Source of the DNA: Amoebidium appalachense
Taxonomy: Eukaryota; Ichthyosporea
Direction of reading: 5' to 3'
NCBI GenBank assembly: GCA_963693365.1
Contig: CAVNZM010000001.1
Coordinates: forward strand, 13,144,001 to 13,208,000
Length of the DNA stretch: 64,000 nt
Of the stretch, positions 38,340 through 60,865 are shown piece by piece; position 1 is the first letter of the stretch; every line of letters begins with the position of its first letter. The translations under genes were made by a program, and so were the position numbers. The notes beneath the pieces are model-generated. The model saw only the letters and a list, made by a program, of their open reading frames with translations, ran no database searches and had not been told where the DNA came from.

Positions 38340-38522
38340 CAGGCCCCAGTTACCGATGTAGAGGAGCTTAGTGACCTACGCAGTGTGTATGTGTGCTCTG
38401 TGTGCCAGCTGGGCTACCGCCAGGCCAGCACCTACCAGGCACACATGGCCACACACACTGTAAATCCAGCCACCTCGGCAGCAACATCCACAGCACGGCC
38501 TAGCCAGCAGGCTGCTGCATGA
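36522..38522 (+). CDS. HAKAI: HAKAI-type RING E3 ubiquitin ligase, 3 exons
   Basis: 192 residues from exons 36,522-36,857, 37,487-37,542 and 38,336-38,522, with matching phases. Residues 1-90 are Pro-rich and disordered. A C3HC4 RING follows: YCSHCAMLIAVYGR, then PCRHVFCLHC and CHKC, with the zinc ligands split over all three exons. The spacing and the VYGR...PC+HVFC signature are those of HAKAI/CBLL1. After CQAPVTDVEEL comes the companion zinc finger YVCSVCQLGYRQASTYQAHM, then a short tail. HAKAI is a subunit of the m6A RNA methyltransferase complex and has RING ligase activity. This copy is short, lacking the long Pro-rich C-terminus of animal and plant forms. AATAAA lies at 38,626-38,631. 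Confidence 0.85.
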
Positions 38523-38631
38523 CCGACAATACCCGTGGGTGTTTTTTTTTTTGCCCTTCTTTCTTTCCTTTTTTGTTTTCATATGGGTCACATGTTGTGT
38601 TTCCGGTTGGCCGGAGGGAGCGGCAAATAAA

Positions 38632-40326
<1,695 letters not shown>

Positions 40327-40769
40327 TTATATGGGAGGGGGAGGGGGGGATGATGTGTCAGCAATGGATGCAGGGCTGCAGGGGTAGAATAGTCTGTGGA
40401 TGTGTGGCCCAGGCATGTCACAGTGGGCCGGCAGGGCACATGCATGCAGCACACACACAGCACTCAGAGGCATGCACCCATCAAGCAGACACGGGTGTTG
40501 CAGGCCAGTGCAACTTGCAACCTTCGTATGTGTGTGCGTGTGTTTGTCCGTCTCTCTGTGTGTGTGTCTGCCTCTGTCCGCGTATGTGTGTTTGTGTGTG
40601 TGTGTCCGTGTCCCATGTCGGTATGTATGTATTTGTGTGTGTGCTTGCGGCACGAGCATCCATTTAGTTCCACAATCAAAAGGTGGTGTGTTGGAAAAGG
40701 GGCAATGGGTTTTTGTTAAGTAAAGAGGGGAAGAGGGGGGGGGGGGAGGGGGGAGGTTGTTCGGTACCA

Positions 40770-41171
40770 GTGCAGCAGTGCACCCAGTGCGGATGTGCAG
40801 TGGTGGATCTGGTGGCTGTGGCCAATCAGATCAAAGCGGCCTGGGGCCCATCTCTCAGGCACCCTGGCTGCAAACAGAATGCTGCCAAGGATGTAGCTGC
40901 TGCCTGATGCTAGAAGATACTCGACTAGGGGGGAGGGTGGGTGGTGGTGGTGGTGGTGCGGGGGGAGGGGGGGGGGGGGCGGGAGGGGAAGGGAAGGGAG
41001 AGGGGGGGGGGGGGGGGGGGGGGGGGGGAGGGGGAGCGGAGAGGTTGGAATGTTAGTGGGGTTGGGGAAGGAGGTTTTGTTTCGGTTTTTTTTTTTTTTT
41101 TTTTTGTGTGTATGTGTGTGTGTGGGGGGGGGGGGGGGGGGGGAGGGAGGGGGGGGGGGGGGGGAGGGGAA

Positions 41172-41212
<41 letters not shown>

Positions 41213-41299
41213 TGGAGAGGAGCTATTGTGTATTTAGCAGGGTGGGTGGGTGTGTGTGGGGAGAGGGGGTGGGGGGGTGGGGGGGAGCTGTTGTCTGTC

Positions 41300-41379
<80 letters not shown>

Positions 41380-42891
41380 GGGGAGAGATGAGGATGGTTG
41401 ATAGCCTAATAGATGGGCCGTGGGTGCTGGTGTGGGTAGGTTGGGCGTAATGTCGGTGTGTGTGTCTATGTGTGTGTTGGCGTGTGTGTGCTGTGTGACT
41501 TCTTAGTAGGGTGGCATGGCATTCGTGGATGTTCAAGAATACGTGCATACATGTTGAAAAGGTTGATTATCTCACCGCGTGTGTGTGTGTGTGGTTGTGT
41601 GTGTGTGGTTGGTGTGTTGGCGTGGTTCCTGAACCTGTATATATTTTTGTATATCGCGTATCTTTCGCGCCTGCGCATGCACATGCATCCGTATGTGTCT
41701 GTATGTGCAGCAGCGTCTGTGTGTGTGATTGTGATGTGCGTACATGCACGGGCCCGTGCGTTCCTGACCGTGTGTATGTTGGGTCTGGTTGTGTGTGTGT
41801 GTGTGTTTGGGGGGGGGTAGACATGCACTTAACAGTGTGTGTGTTGGGCCTGGTTGTGTGTGTGTGTGTGTTTGGGGGGGGTAGACATGCACTTACAAGC
41901 CACGGCCCTTGAAGCCCCACTCATTCCCTTCATAGCCACCAACTGAATGATGGGCAGGGCGCCGGACAGGCCCAGGGCGGAAAACATAGCCGACCTGACA
42001 GGGCGCCAAGCAGGGGTGTAGAACTTGGGCATGAAGCAGGCACACGTGGCTAGCAGGGAGAGCAGGGTGCCGATGGTGAGGTACACGGCAAGGTGGGTGG
42101 GGTGGCAGGCATAGCCGTACAGCATGGTCACATAGAAGGAACCAATGATCATAAGAACGATGCCTGTGTAGTCACAGCGCCCACCTACCTGCAGCGCCTG
42201 TGTGTGTGTGTTTGGGGGGGGGGAGGGGGTGCGGGGGGTAGGGTGTGTGTGTGGGGGGGGGGGGGGGGGGGGCGGGGGGAGGGGGGGGGGGGAGGAGGGG
42301 GTGACTGGTGTGAAATGGAGGGGGGGATGAGAGGGGGGGGGGGGGGGGGGGATGGATGGCATAAGGGGGGGGAGGGGGGGGGGGGGGGGGGGGGGGGAGG
42401 GGGGGGGTTGGAGGGGGGAAGGGGAGGAGGGGAGGGGGAGGGGATAAATTAATCAGCATGTAAGTTGATTCAGTTGTGGCTGACAAAACTTTAAACATAA
42501 TACAGATACACTTGGAAATTTTGGCCAGGAACAATGTGAAACAGTGGATGATTTCATAATCCATTTATTCAGGTTACCATATGGAGATGCACTACGATTA
42601 AGAAAAGGAGTGTGAAGCCTTTTGTGTGATTGTTTGTCTTCTGTTATTGTTGTTGTTGCACGTGTCTGCGTGTGGTTTTGTGTGGTCTTGTGTGGTGGTG
42701 GTGGTGGTGGTGATGGTCGGGGGTGTCAGAAATGTTAGTGGGATGTGTGCTGAGGTTGGTAGGAGCAAGGAGGGCCACTGTGTGTGGCAGTTGAGTAAAC
42801 ATGGGTTAGAACAGCATAGGGTGAGCGGAAAGTAAAGGGTCAGAGATAGCACGGGAGTGCGGAAGTCTGAGGGAAAGGGCAAGGGGGTGGG

Positions 42892-42926
<35 letters not shown>

Positions 42927-43987
42927 CGGGGGGATGAAACCTTGTGAGAGTTGCACAGAACCAGGTGGAAGGTTGCGGAAGCAAGGAAGCACCAGTGGGC
43001 ACAGGCAAAAAACACGGCCCACACCCCCAGCTCCAGCCACGTGGCATCCCCCGGCAGCAGGATGTGTGTGTACGTGTGGTACACGAGACACGTGAAGAGC
43101 AGCCCGGCCAGGTAGTGCGTGTAGATGTTGCCTGTCTGGTTGTGCACGTAGAACAGGCTGGAAAATACCCCCTGCCAATCGAGAGGTGTCTCCCTGCCCA
43201 CACAACAAGGTCAGTGCACGGTGCGTGTTGGCGAGCTCGCCATGTTGCAGATTTCTTAATTGCAGGTGTAAATACAAGAATTATGCATTTGCTCTTGTTT
43301 GTGTGTGCTTGTAGCGGTGGCCATGTTTATGCAGCGTGTGTTCTTGTTGCATGTGGAGTACGTGTGTGTGTGAGGTGAGTGCTCCTTGTATGCAAAGGAA
43401 ACAACCTGTAGCAGGTGGTGATGTAGTCGTTGTCCTTGGCCCAGTCCGGCAGGGCATGGTAGTTGAGCAGCACCCACTGCCTGGCCCCCAGCAAACACTG
43501 CAGCCTGCTGCCCTGATGCTGTGTCCTTACAGGCCGCCGGAACACCTCTACGTGCTCCTGAGGCAAGGCCTGGTCAGTGCTTCCGTGTGGGCGGGCCTAA
43601 GAGTATGGCTGGGATGGAAGGATTATTGGGATGGAGGGGGGAGGAGGGGAAGCAGGGGAGGGATGGGGGGTGAGGGAGATAGTGGGAGGGGAGGGGGGGA
43701 AGGGGGCAGTGCTTGCTTGCATGTTTGTAATTTGTTCCAGATCTCTTATGCTTTCAGTTTAAGCACACCCTCAAAACCACCGCTATGCAAACAGCCAACG
43801 TACAGATGCTTACTGAAGCTCTAACCTTTGCTTTCTTTCAAGCCACCAAACCCACCTGCTCCGAGTCTGGTTTCTCCTGCTGATCAATTGCTTTATGGGC
43901 TTTTCGCTGTATCAACTGTGAGGTTGGGTGGACCCCGTTTGCCACCTGAAGGGAAACCCCGTCCATCTGTGCTCTGTCGGTAGTCAT
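40770..43987 (-). CDS. PAQR (adiponectin/progestin receptor, hemolysin III) family membrane protein, 5 exons
   Basis: Seven-helix membrane protein of the PAQR family. Minus-strand exons: 43,987-43,856 (start MTTDRAQMDGVSLQVANG), 43,569-43,406, 43,193-42,941, 42,197-41,897 and 40,903 to about 40,770; phases agree. Landmarks in order: WAKDNDYITTCYR, then YVHNQTGNIYTHYLAGLLF, SATFHLVLCNSHK (zinc-ligand His), CDYTGIVLMIIGSF (conserved Asp), AARVPERWAPGRFD and IGHSHQIHHCTSALG (the H-x3-H zinc ligands). All residues linked to the zinc site are kept. The loop joining exons 4 and 5 is about six residues shorter than in animal receptors, so a tiny exon may be missing. The exact C-terminus is unclear: the last frame stays open to 40,327 through repeats. 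Whether it is a receptor or a ceramidase-like enzyme cannot be told. Confidence 0.85.
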
Positions 43988-44966
43988 CTTGCGTACCTTC
44001 TCCTATCGCTATGTGGGCCAGATCTTGCAACTGTGGACAGAGACCTTGCCACGTTTGCAATTTGGTGAAATTTATATTTGATGCCAGTTATTCGTTGGCT
44101 TTAGAGAGCACCTCAGCAGGCAGCCGCAGGGCTTGGAGAAGATGCAAGGCAGTCAGAAGAGGACGCACAGACACATATTAATTATCCAGTAGCTTACGCT
44201 GTTCTGCCATAGAATCTACTGTAGTAGGTAAGAGCGGATCTGCTGCTTTAAACAAAAGCATGTCGTGCTGCTGCTTTTAACAAAAGGTTGTCGTGGATCC
44301 CTTGCCAAGAACGAGTCTAACGACGGTGTTGCCAGGTATAGGTCACGATCAAACCTGAGACGACCTATCACGTCACCACGCTGTTTCCATACACTAAATT
44401 ATGCTTCACGGGTTTTCTGTTGATAAGATCTGCTTATTTGGTTCACTTCTCGGTTGTGCTTCTGCTCCCTCACCCAGTCTTTCCGTCTCGTCGTTCGTTT
44501 GGGCGGCTTTGAAGGCATGCTTGGAAGGCTTTTGTTTACCCTTGGTCAGCGCGTACTTGCCAAATATGGCTTATCTCTATGATCAATATGCATGTTGATT
44601 GGTTTAGCACGCATCCTGAGGAATTTTCCCCTGGCTCTTGTCGCCGCGACTCGACGCGTACGGAGTCGACTGTCGAAGCCGGCCGTCTCGAGTCCTGGTG
44701 AAGCTCCTGGCTCAGTCCTGGCTCCTGGTCGACACATGTGAGGACCCGCATCCGACCTTTCAAACGGAGTAGCACTAGCAGGTTGTCAAAACGCGACCCG
44801 TATTACTATGATATGATACATAGAAGACTCGTATGCATAGCTAATTTAGCCTACCCCTGTTTGTTAAGGCCCGGAGGAGGGGTTCGTAGGCAGTTACACT
44901 CGCCTATTGGGAACTGCGACCACACATGTCCGACAAGCCAGCGTTCAGGCACCTAAGCTAGCCCTG
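43988..44966. promoter_or_regulatory. Divergent intergenic region, PAQR and STK16-like genes
   Basis: About 980 bp between opposed start codons, nearly free of simple repeats in contrast to its surroundings. It has an ATTGG (44,598-44,602) and a cluster of GTCGA/TCGAC palindromes (44,648-44,732). No gene seen. Confidence 0.5.
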
Positions 44967-51902
<6,936 letters not shown>

Positions 51903-53228
51903 CATTGTGGATGATCATTGTGTGTGTAGCTCTTGTTCAGTGAGGTTTTAAGCGTGGTTGTCAATGGTTACGGTGTACTTGTAGGGTTTTTACTTGTGCA
52001 CCTTCTTGTTGAATGCCCAAAAGATGTTCAAATGCTAACCGTGTGCACGGGGGCGCCGCGGGGGGGGGGGGGGGGGGGGGGGGGGGGATGCTATTGTTGA
52101 AGTGGGAGGAGCAGCTATGAGTCACTCGGCTGTGTGCGTGTTTGCGTTGCATAGTGTGATGATCTGCATTATGTACTGTACGGTAATAACAAGTCAATTT
52201 TTTCCAAAACATCCGTGAATGCATAGTTAGGTGTTCGGAATTACGCAGAGTAATTTTGTGTGTGTCGATACAATTGTAGGAAGGTACATACCCTCTCTGG
52301 TATTCGAGGCACAATGGCATGTCAACCGGCCAATTGGAGATAGTTAAAATAATTCAGATGCGCATGCATATATATTGTAGTCGTGGGTACATTATAATGT
52401 GTACGAACCGGTTGAAACCGGACTAAGTAGTATTAAACAGCGGCGATATCATGGCCACGTATATGACGGGTACAGTAAAATAAAAAAAGCGGGTACATCG
52501 CAAGGGATGAATCACTTGTGCTCATGACAGGTGTTCACCATGTGACTCGTGTGCACGGTGCTGGGCCTAGGGCAATCTAATATTAGCTGTGGTGGTACTG
52601 CACTCCGACTGCCTGGAAGCTTGCACGGGTTCAACTCAGCCCACTGCAGCTGCCCCGATGTTTTTCTCCCGCTTGTGTGCGTGTTCCCACGTTTTTTTTT
52701 TTTTGTTTTGTTTTTTTTTGTTTTTTTGTTTTTTTTTTGCCTCGTCATCTCATTACGGGGTGCTGCGCGATCAGCCAATCACCCTTCCCCATTTTGTTCC
52801 GCCAATCAGCGTCGGGCGCATCTGTGCGTCAGCTGACCAGGTCCAGGATTCAAAACTTGAGTCAGTCCGACTGCAAGTGTACAGCAAAAGAAAAACGAGA
52901 AACAAGAGACTCAAAGGGCAGTTCGTTTGGGCATGGGTATGAACGGGTTGTAAAGTAAACTTAAAAGTTTTTGTGTGTGTGTGGAGATTCTGGTGTTATG
53001 CTCTTTTTATTTCTGCTGGAATAGCCGAAATTCTGTCGTCAAAGTTTCTGCTGAAATCGCTGGATCTGGGCACCTCCGTGACGGTAGATCCAAGTTAGAC
53101 TCTTGGTTGTAAGCACACAAAACACAACTAAGAAGAAAAAAAACACGTATATACATGTAGAAGTCACCAGCGAACCAAGTAGTCTTTGCACATTTTACTT
53201 GATAAAAGGACAAGCAGCAGTAGGCACG
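51903..53228. other. Intergenic region and NUDIX promoter
   Basis: No gene seen. A G run lies at 52,061-52,087 and T runs at 52,690-52,738. Two CCAAT boxes (52,775-52,779 and 52,802-52,806) lie about 430-450 bp before the NUDIX start, as in the phytochelatin synthase promoter. Confidence 0.5.
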
Positions 53229-54475
53229 ATGGACGAGGACCGGCCGGGGGTCAGATCTTTTGTTATTGCGCACCACCCAGCCCACGGCTACCTGCTACTG
53301 CAGGCCAGCAAGTGGAAGAAGGGCGGCGTGCACTATCAGCTGCCGGGCGGGTGGGTGGACGACAAGGAGCTACAGGCCATGGGCGTGGAACAGGTGCGTG
53401 CGTGTGCGTGTGCGTGCTTGATTGTGCAGGTGTGTGTGTGTGCAGGTGTATGTCTGTGTGTGCGCTTCAACGCCTTTCATGCGCCTGTGTGCTTGGACCA
53501 GGCTATTATTGTGTGTGTGCCTCCTTGCCCTCGTATACGTACATGAATACGTAGCTGTGTGTTTATGCATAGTTTTATACGCATGAGTATGCGTGCGTGC
53601 CTGTGTGCGTACGTGCATGTCCGAGAACTCACCCCATCGACCTATTCAAATGTCCCTGATACTATGTATGATCTTGAACTCTGGAATTGGTGTTGCTGCA
53701 AATAAAAACACTCCATCAGCATATTTAATTGTGGCATGTGGCTCTCAACATACATTGGTACGATTAATAATCTGGCGAGGATCTGGAATGAATGGGGAAT
53801 TTAACGAGTGAAAAGTGTGGAAGACGACGTCTTTGCAGATAGCCAAGTTTCCAGCGGGTGGGAGAGGTTGGGCAGGGAGCTGGGGGGGCGTCCAAGGGGG
53901 GGGGCGGGGAGGGGGGGGAGGGGGGGGGGGGGGAGGGGGGGGGGGAGGGGGGGGGGGGGGGGGGGAAGAGGGGTGAAGGGGGTGGGGGCTGTGCGTGCAG
54001 GTCTGAGCGTACATGTTCTATGTGCGCGCACGTATTACATTTGGAAGATGTGTGTGTGTGTGTGTGTGTGTGTGTCTGTGTGTCTGCGTGTGCGCGCGCG
54101 CACCCACGTCCGGGTATGCATGTGTGTGCGCCTGTGTCAGTGTGTGTGTCTGGGCGCGCGCATGCGTTTGTTTATGTATCTATGTGTGTATGTTAAAAAG
54201 GTCTGTAGTGTGTTTGGGGTTTGGGGGTTGGGGAAGGGAGGGGGGGGGGCTGGGGGGGGGGGAGGGGGGACAATTAAAGAATGGGCACAGACGAAATACA
54301 CTTCTTCATTCTGCATTTCTGTTGAAAGGCTCCTAAGCGCCCAAGATCCATATTCTATGTATCTAAAGCGCGCTAACTTTTCACTCATTCCACCCCACTT
54401 CCATACTCCCCCCCCCCCCCCCCCCCCTTGTCACCTTTACACACACACATGCATCTTCTCTTCCCCCCCTCCCCT

Positions 54476-54519
<44 letters not shown>

Positions 54520-54696
54520 ACTCAGGCACACCATTCTGCGACCACCAGTAACAGCAGCCCAACAGGCGCGCACGCACACACACCACACACTTCCTCCACC
54601 TCATACGCCCTTTCCGCCCCCTTCACACTGCCACGTTGCCCTCCCTCGTTCCAACCTTTCCCCCCCCCTCCTCCCCCCCTCCCCAAACACTACACA

Positions 54697-54759
<63 letters not shown>

Positions 54760-56884
54760 ACCTACCCACGCACCACTACCCACCCACCCACTCTCTCCCA
54801 TCCACCACCTTTCCCCCGTACGTGCCCTTTCAGGCTGCACGTGTCGCGTGTGCGCGTGAGCTGAAGGAGGAGACGGGGCTTGATGTGACCGGGCAGCTGC
54901 ATCGGCTGGAGGCCGGCACAGTGCCTGGGGGCAAGAACAGCCTCAATGGGCGCTACTACTACAGGCTGCAGCTGGGGGATGGGGACTCGGTAAAGCCATA
55001 TGAGGGCCAGAGACGCAGCCCGGTCAGGTACCCCCCCCCCCCCCCCCAAACCCCCCAACTCCCCCGCTCTTCCCCCCCCCCCCCCCCCCCCCCGCCCGCG
55101 CCGTGCAGCCGCCCTCCTCTCTCCACCGCTCTTTTCCCCCCTTTCATCCAGTTCCCGCCCCTCGTTCTCCCTCCCCCTCCCCCCCCCCCCCCCCCCCCTC
55201 CTTTCCCCTCTCCCGCCACCCCTCCCTTCCCCTCCTCCTCCCCCCTCCCCCCCCCCTTTCCCCGGTGGCTATACATATTTGTGTGGGTGGGTGGGTGGGT
55301 GGGTGGGTGGGTGGGTGTGTGCAGGCGGTTCCGTGCACCATCCCATGTTGTTCATTGTGTGGTTTGAAGTACTGGACTTTGGTGTCCTGATAAGATACCT
55401 GTTAGGAGCCATTGTGGTGCTACATCAAACACCACCCTCCCCCCCCCCTCCCTCCCCCTCTCCCCGGTTCCCCTTTCGGACTATGTACCAAACCTCCGTC
55501 GTCCCATTTCACCACCCCTCTCCTCCCCCTCCCCCTTCCCCCCCCCCCCCCCCCCCCCCCCACCATTCTACCTCAAGAACTGTGTTTCAACGGTTATGGC
55601 AACCAAGCTGCACTGTGCTTACCTCTTAAGGGGCTACACTTTACCCCTAGCTGTCTATTGGAAGCAGTTAAGATATGGAAAGGATGCAGGGTGTGTGGAG
55701 GGTGAGGGTTAGGCCAAATAGGCAATGTCAGACGTCCCTTTGCGCCTCACACGTTTGCCCACTGCACACTCGTCCATAGGGGGGCACAGCACACACCCGC
55801 ACAGAAACACACTTGTCTACACCACATGCAAACACACACACACACACCCAATCTAACATACACCACATACACACGCACACTAGAATGCACCACATTTACA
55901 CAAACATACACACTCTTTCTCTCTCTAGCTTATATGCACGACATACACACACACACGGACAAATAACACCACTCACAGACACCCTACGTACCCCACCACA
56001 CGACAGAGACACAGACACACACACTCTCTCTCTTGCTCTAGCCTATATGTAGCACAGACACACACACTCTCTCTCTCTTGCTCTAGCCTATATGTAGCAC
56101 AGACACACACTCTCTCTCTCTTGCTCTAGCCTATATGTAGCACAGACACACACACTCTCTCTCTTGCTCTAGCCTATATGTAGCACAGACACACACACTC
56201 TCTCTCTTGCTCGAGCCTGTATGTAGCACATACACAGACACTCTCTCTCTTGCTCTAGCCTATATGTAGCACAGACACACACACTCTCTCTCTTGCTCTA
56301 GCCTATATGTAGCACAGACACACACACCCTCTCTCTCTTGCTCTAGCCTGTATGTAGCACATACACACACACCCTCTCTCTTGCTCTAGCCTATATGTAG
56401 CACATACACACACTCTCTCTCTCTCTTGCTCTAGCCTATATGTAGCACAGACACACACACCCTCTCTCTCTTGCTCTAGCCTGTATGTAGCACATACACA
56501 CACACGTATAACACCACATACGCACACATTCGTCTAGACACCACGTAAGTCCACTCTCCTTCTTTCTCCCTAGCTTACATGCTGCACATGCACACACACC
56601 TATGACACCACATACATACACGTGTCTATACCCCACATACGTACACTCTCGCTTTTCCCCTTTTAGGTGGAGCACATACACACCCAGCTCTATCTCTCTT
56701 TTACATGCATGCACACATGTACACGAATTTATCTCTCCTCTTCACACTTCATCTATACACACTCTAAAGCTCACAAGGCTTCAAACTACATACACACACT
56801 CATTCTCTCTTTCTCTTTCTCTCTCTCACACAAAACACACGCCATTTTCTTACTCTACATTTTTTCTTCCATACTTCACGTACA

Positions 56885-56975
<91 letters not shown>

Positions 56976-56984
56976 CACACACAT

Positions 56985-57051
<67 letters not shown>

Positions 57052-57058
57052 CACACAT

Positions 57059-57130
<72 letters not shown>

Positions 57131-58435
57131 ACACACACCTGCAGGGCGCTGACCGGGCAGGATTTCCATCTGCGGCTCAGCATGGAGCACACTGGGTTTG
57201 TGTTTGAGCCCGACACCAACAAGGCCGCCAGCATGATTGTTCAACACTCAGGGGGCAAGAACTCACAGGCACTCAGGGCCGTGGAAGGTACGTGCACACG
57301 CAAGGGGGGGGGGGGGCAAGTACATGACCTGTGGCGATGACAATATGTGGTATCTGATACTCCCCCCTCCCTTCCAAAAAAGGGGTGGAAAAAAGGGAAA
57401 ATAGAAATTAAAAAAAGGGGAAGGGGAGAGAGAGAGAGGGGGGGGGGGGGGGGGGGGAGGGGGGGAGGGGGGGATCAAAACTGCACTGCCTACGTATGTA
57501 CTCGTATGCCGTTACATGACTTTTATGCTCTTCACCCTGCCTGCATTGTACTTTGTGCTTTATAGTATATACTGCCCCCCCCCCCCCCCCCCTCCCCCCC
57601 CCCCCCTTCCCCTCCCCCCGTGCCTGGGGTACTGTGGGTCACTTGGCCCCGACTGAGGATGGGGTTTAGACTGTTGCATACTCTGTGGCTTTCTTTTTTT
57701 GATATCTGCAATACCTTGCTATGTTTTGAGTTTGCACTTTGCACCATGTAACACGTTCTGACCCCTCCCCCCTCCCCCCCCCCCCCCCCCCCCCCCCGGG
57801 AGGATGCGCTCCGCTTATGATGCATACTCTTTATCGTGTGCTTTGCACTCTGCAACGCATTCAACCCCCCCCCTTCCCCCCCACTCCCCCATCATCGCGC
57901 TAGGTGGCAATTATTTCCTTTGCGCTCTCTTCATTGAGTCATCACTCGTACCCATGTTTTCCGCACTTTTGCAAGCCTTCTTTTACAATTTGACTCTTGT
58001 GCCTTTGATCCTCCCCGCCACCCTCCCTTTCCCACCACTCCACCCTGCTCGCCCCCACCCACCCACCCACCTACCTACAGTGCTTGCACCGAAAACGGCC
58101 TCCATTCAGAACAAAGAGAGGTCTATGCATTGTGCTAATGGTTCGATCTTTGCATCGCTCAGATTCCCGGGTGCTGGCCAGAAGTAAATTCAGACCGCCA
58201 TTCAATCATATCAAAAATTCTGCCTTGCTCTGATTAGAGGCCGTTTTCAGTGCAAGCGTTGTACCCATCCACCCGCCCCACACAGCGCCGCCACACTGAT
58301 ACACAGATCCATTCACGCAAAGCACAACCCCATCCCTTTGCTTTCACATGCACACTAACTGCCAGGTGCATGCATGCAGGGTACCGCAACATGATGAAGA
58401 ACCGGACAGCAGCAGCAGCACCGCCCCAACACTGA
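53229..58435 (+). CDS. NUDIX hydrolase, 4 exons
   Basis: 185 residues from exons 53,229-53,393, 54,834-55,027, 57,145-57,287 and 58,380-58,435; phases agree throughout. Nudix enzymes cleave nucleoside diphosphates linked to other groups. The fold starts PGVRSFVIAHH, then LLLQASKWKKGG and YQLPGGWVDD. The Nudix box ends in RELKEETGL (residues 63-71), which holds the catalytic REUxEExGU signature. Between the GG and the RE the box is 8 residues longer than the G-x5-E-x7-RE consensus, and the exon 1/2 junction lies in this stretch. YYYRLQL and a segment rich in Gly/Ser follow. The substrate cannot be predicted. Exon 4 (YRNMMKNRTAAAAPPQH) is the least certain. Intron 2 carries a 43-bp tandem array. 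Confidence 0.82.
56010..56510. repeat. ~43-bp tandem repeat, about 11 copies
   Basis: Unit tagcctatatgtagcacaga followed by (CA)n and (CT)n, repeated with variable CA and CT lengths in NUDIX intron 2. More diverged copies extend to 55,910 and 56,600. Confidence 0.9.
56885..57137. repeat. (CA)n beside a 3' splice site
   Basis: About 250 bp of CA repeat with ACATGCAC breaks, ending 7 bp before the acceptor of NUDIX exon 3. Confidence 0.9.
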
Positions 58436-59558
<1,123 letters not shown>

Positions 59559-60585
59559 TTTGAATATCATTTTTTTATAATGACTTTATTGATATGCTCA
59601 TGAAAGAGAAGCAAGCCCGAGATATCACAGATATCTCAGAGAAGAAAATACAAAAACCCCTACTCACGGATACGGAGGAGTTAAAGACTCAAATAATCAT
59701 ACACCCTAGAAAACTCGTTAAACATCCGGTGGTTTAACAGAATGTCAATAGAGTAATACTAGGATTATATAAAGAAGCTAGTCTTCGAATTTCTAACGGA
59801 AGAATCTGAGATAAATAAATACATTTATCTAGATGTTTGCGAGAAAAAGGTTCTGCACAAAAGTGACACAAACATTTATGGAAACTAAGGTTACAACGCC
59901 AAAATAAACATTTCCAGGCAAAATCACAAGAAGGGGTTAGAATTGCAAAATCGGCAAGTGTGGTAGGTTTACGAGAGGAAGGATGAATATAAGTAGCTAA
60001 TTTACATAACGATTGTTGAGAAAATAGACGAGTCTCTAATATAAAAAGAATCACAGGCTCAAGAGTCCTACCATGATACTCTTTATCACAACGATGAAGC
60101 AAAGGATATTGAGTATGAAACCAAGTAACATACTGCTGATAAATAGGGGACGAGAAAAATAAAGGAGACAAATATTTAAAAGGATATCTCTGAATATGGG
60201 AGATAGATTGGGTACAGGACATTTCGCACGAACATTAGAAATGGGAACAGGGTCTAAAGAAGGAGAGAATTGCAACAAAGGATGATAAGAAGGAAGCCTA
60301 ACCAAATGAAAACAAAAGCGAAGGCCTAACTCATTCATACGCTGACTCGCCGGAGGGAGACCAAAAACACTCAGCAAAGGAGCCGCCAGAGGATGCCTAC
60401 GCGAGGTCCGAGAGATGAATCGGATGAATTCACGCTGAAAGGAATCGAATTCCCGAAGCGCCGCGAAAATAAACATTTCCAAGCAATATCACAAGAAGGG
60501 GTTAGAATTGCAAAATTGGCAAGTGTGGTAGGTTTACGAGAGGAAGGATGAGTATAAGTAGCTAATTTACATAACGATTTGAATA
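59559..60585 (-). mobile_element. 5'-truncated, rearranged LINE-type fragment
   Basis: The minus strand encodes the C-terminal part of the same LINE protein family as at 21.3 kb, in two frames. FIRFISRTSRRHPLAAPLLS to LRFCFHLVRLP lies in 60,482-60,200. KYLSPLFFSSPIYQQYVTWF to CHFCAEPFSRKHLDKC lies in 60,222-59,734, with a frameshift near 60,200. The 3' end has AATAAA and a short A run (about 59,567-59,590). A segment of about 110 bp (59,905-60,012) is repeated in the same orientation at 60,468-60,577. The unit is flanked by TTTGAATA at 59,559-59,566 and 60,578-60,585, a possible target duplication. Confidence 0.6.
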
Positions 60586-60599
60586 GTGTCGGCCTAGAA

Positions 60600-60665
60600 T
60601 TTTTATTTATTTATAATGACTGTATTGATATGCTCACTAAAGAGAAGCAATCCGGAGATATCTAG
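60600..60665 (-). mobile_element. Second LINE 3'-end remnant
   Basis: Matches the 3' terminus of the neighbouring LINE (ataatgactgtattgatatg here, ataatgactttattgatatg at 59,576), with its own AT-rich tail. Confidence 0.5.
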
Positions 60666-60831
60666 AATTTTCAAAGGACATAGTAGATAGCCAACCGTTC
60701 TGAAAGGGACCGCACGTGACGCGTATGTTTTCGTATGTTACTCCTAGATGTCACGAGGTTTGCCTTCATATTAATTCAGATTCTGAAGTTCATATGTGCA
60801 GTTGGATGTCTCATGTACCGCATTAAAATGT

Positions 60832-60865
<34 letters not shown>

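Noticed and set aside
40757-40907. A plus-strand frame with CTQCGCAVVDLV that looks like a zinc finger
   Set aside because: It is the antisense of PAQR exon 5; the minus strand reads VPERWAPGRFD and GHSHQIHH, which are family-defining.
53858-54030. Gly-rich frames next to NUDIX exon 1
   Set aside because: They translate a poly-G tract in intron 1.
56010-56510. Possible CRISPR-like array of ~43-bp units
   Set aside because: The units are contiguous with variable CA/CT lengths and no unique spacers, in a eukaryotic intron.
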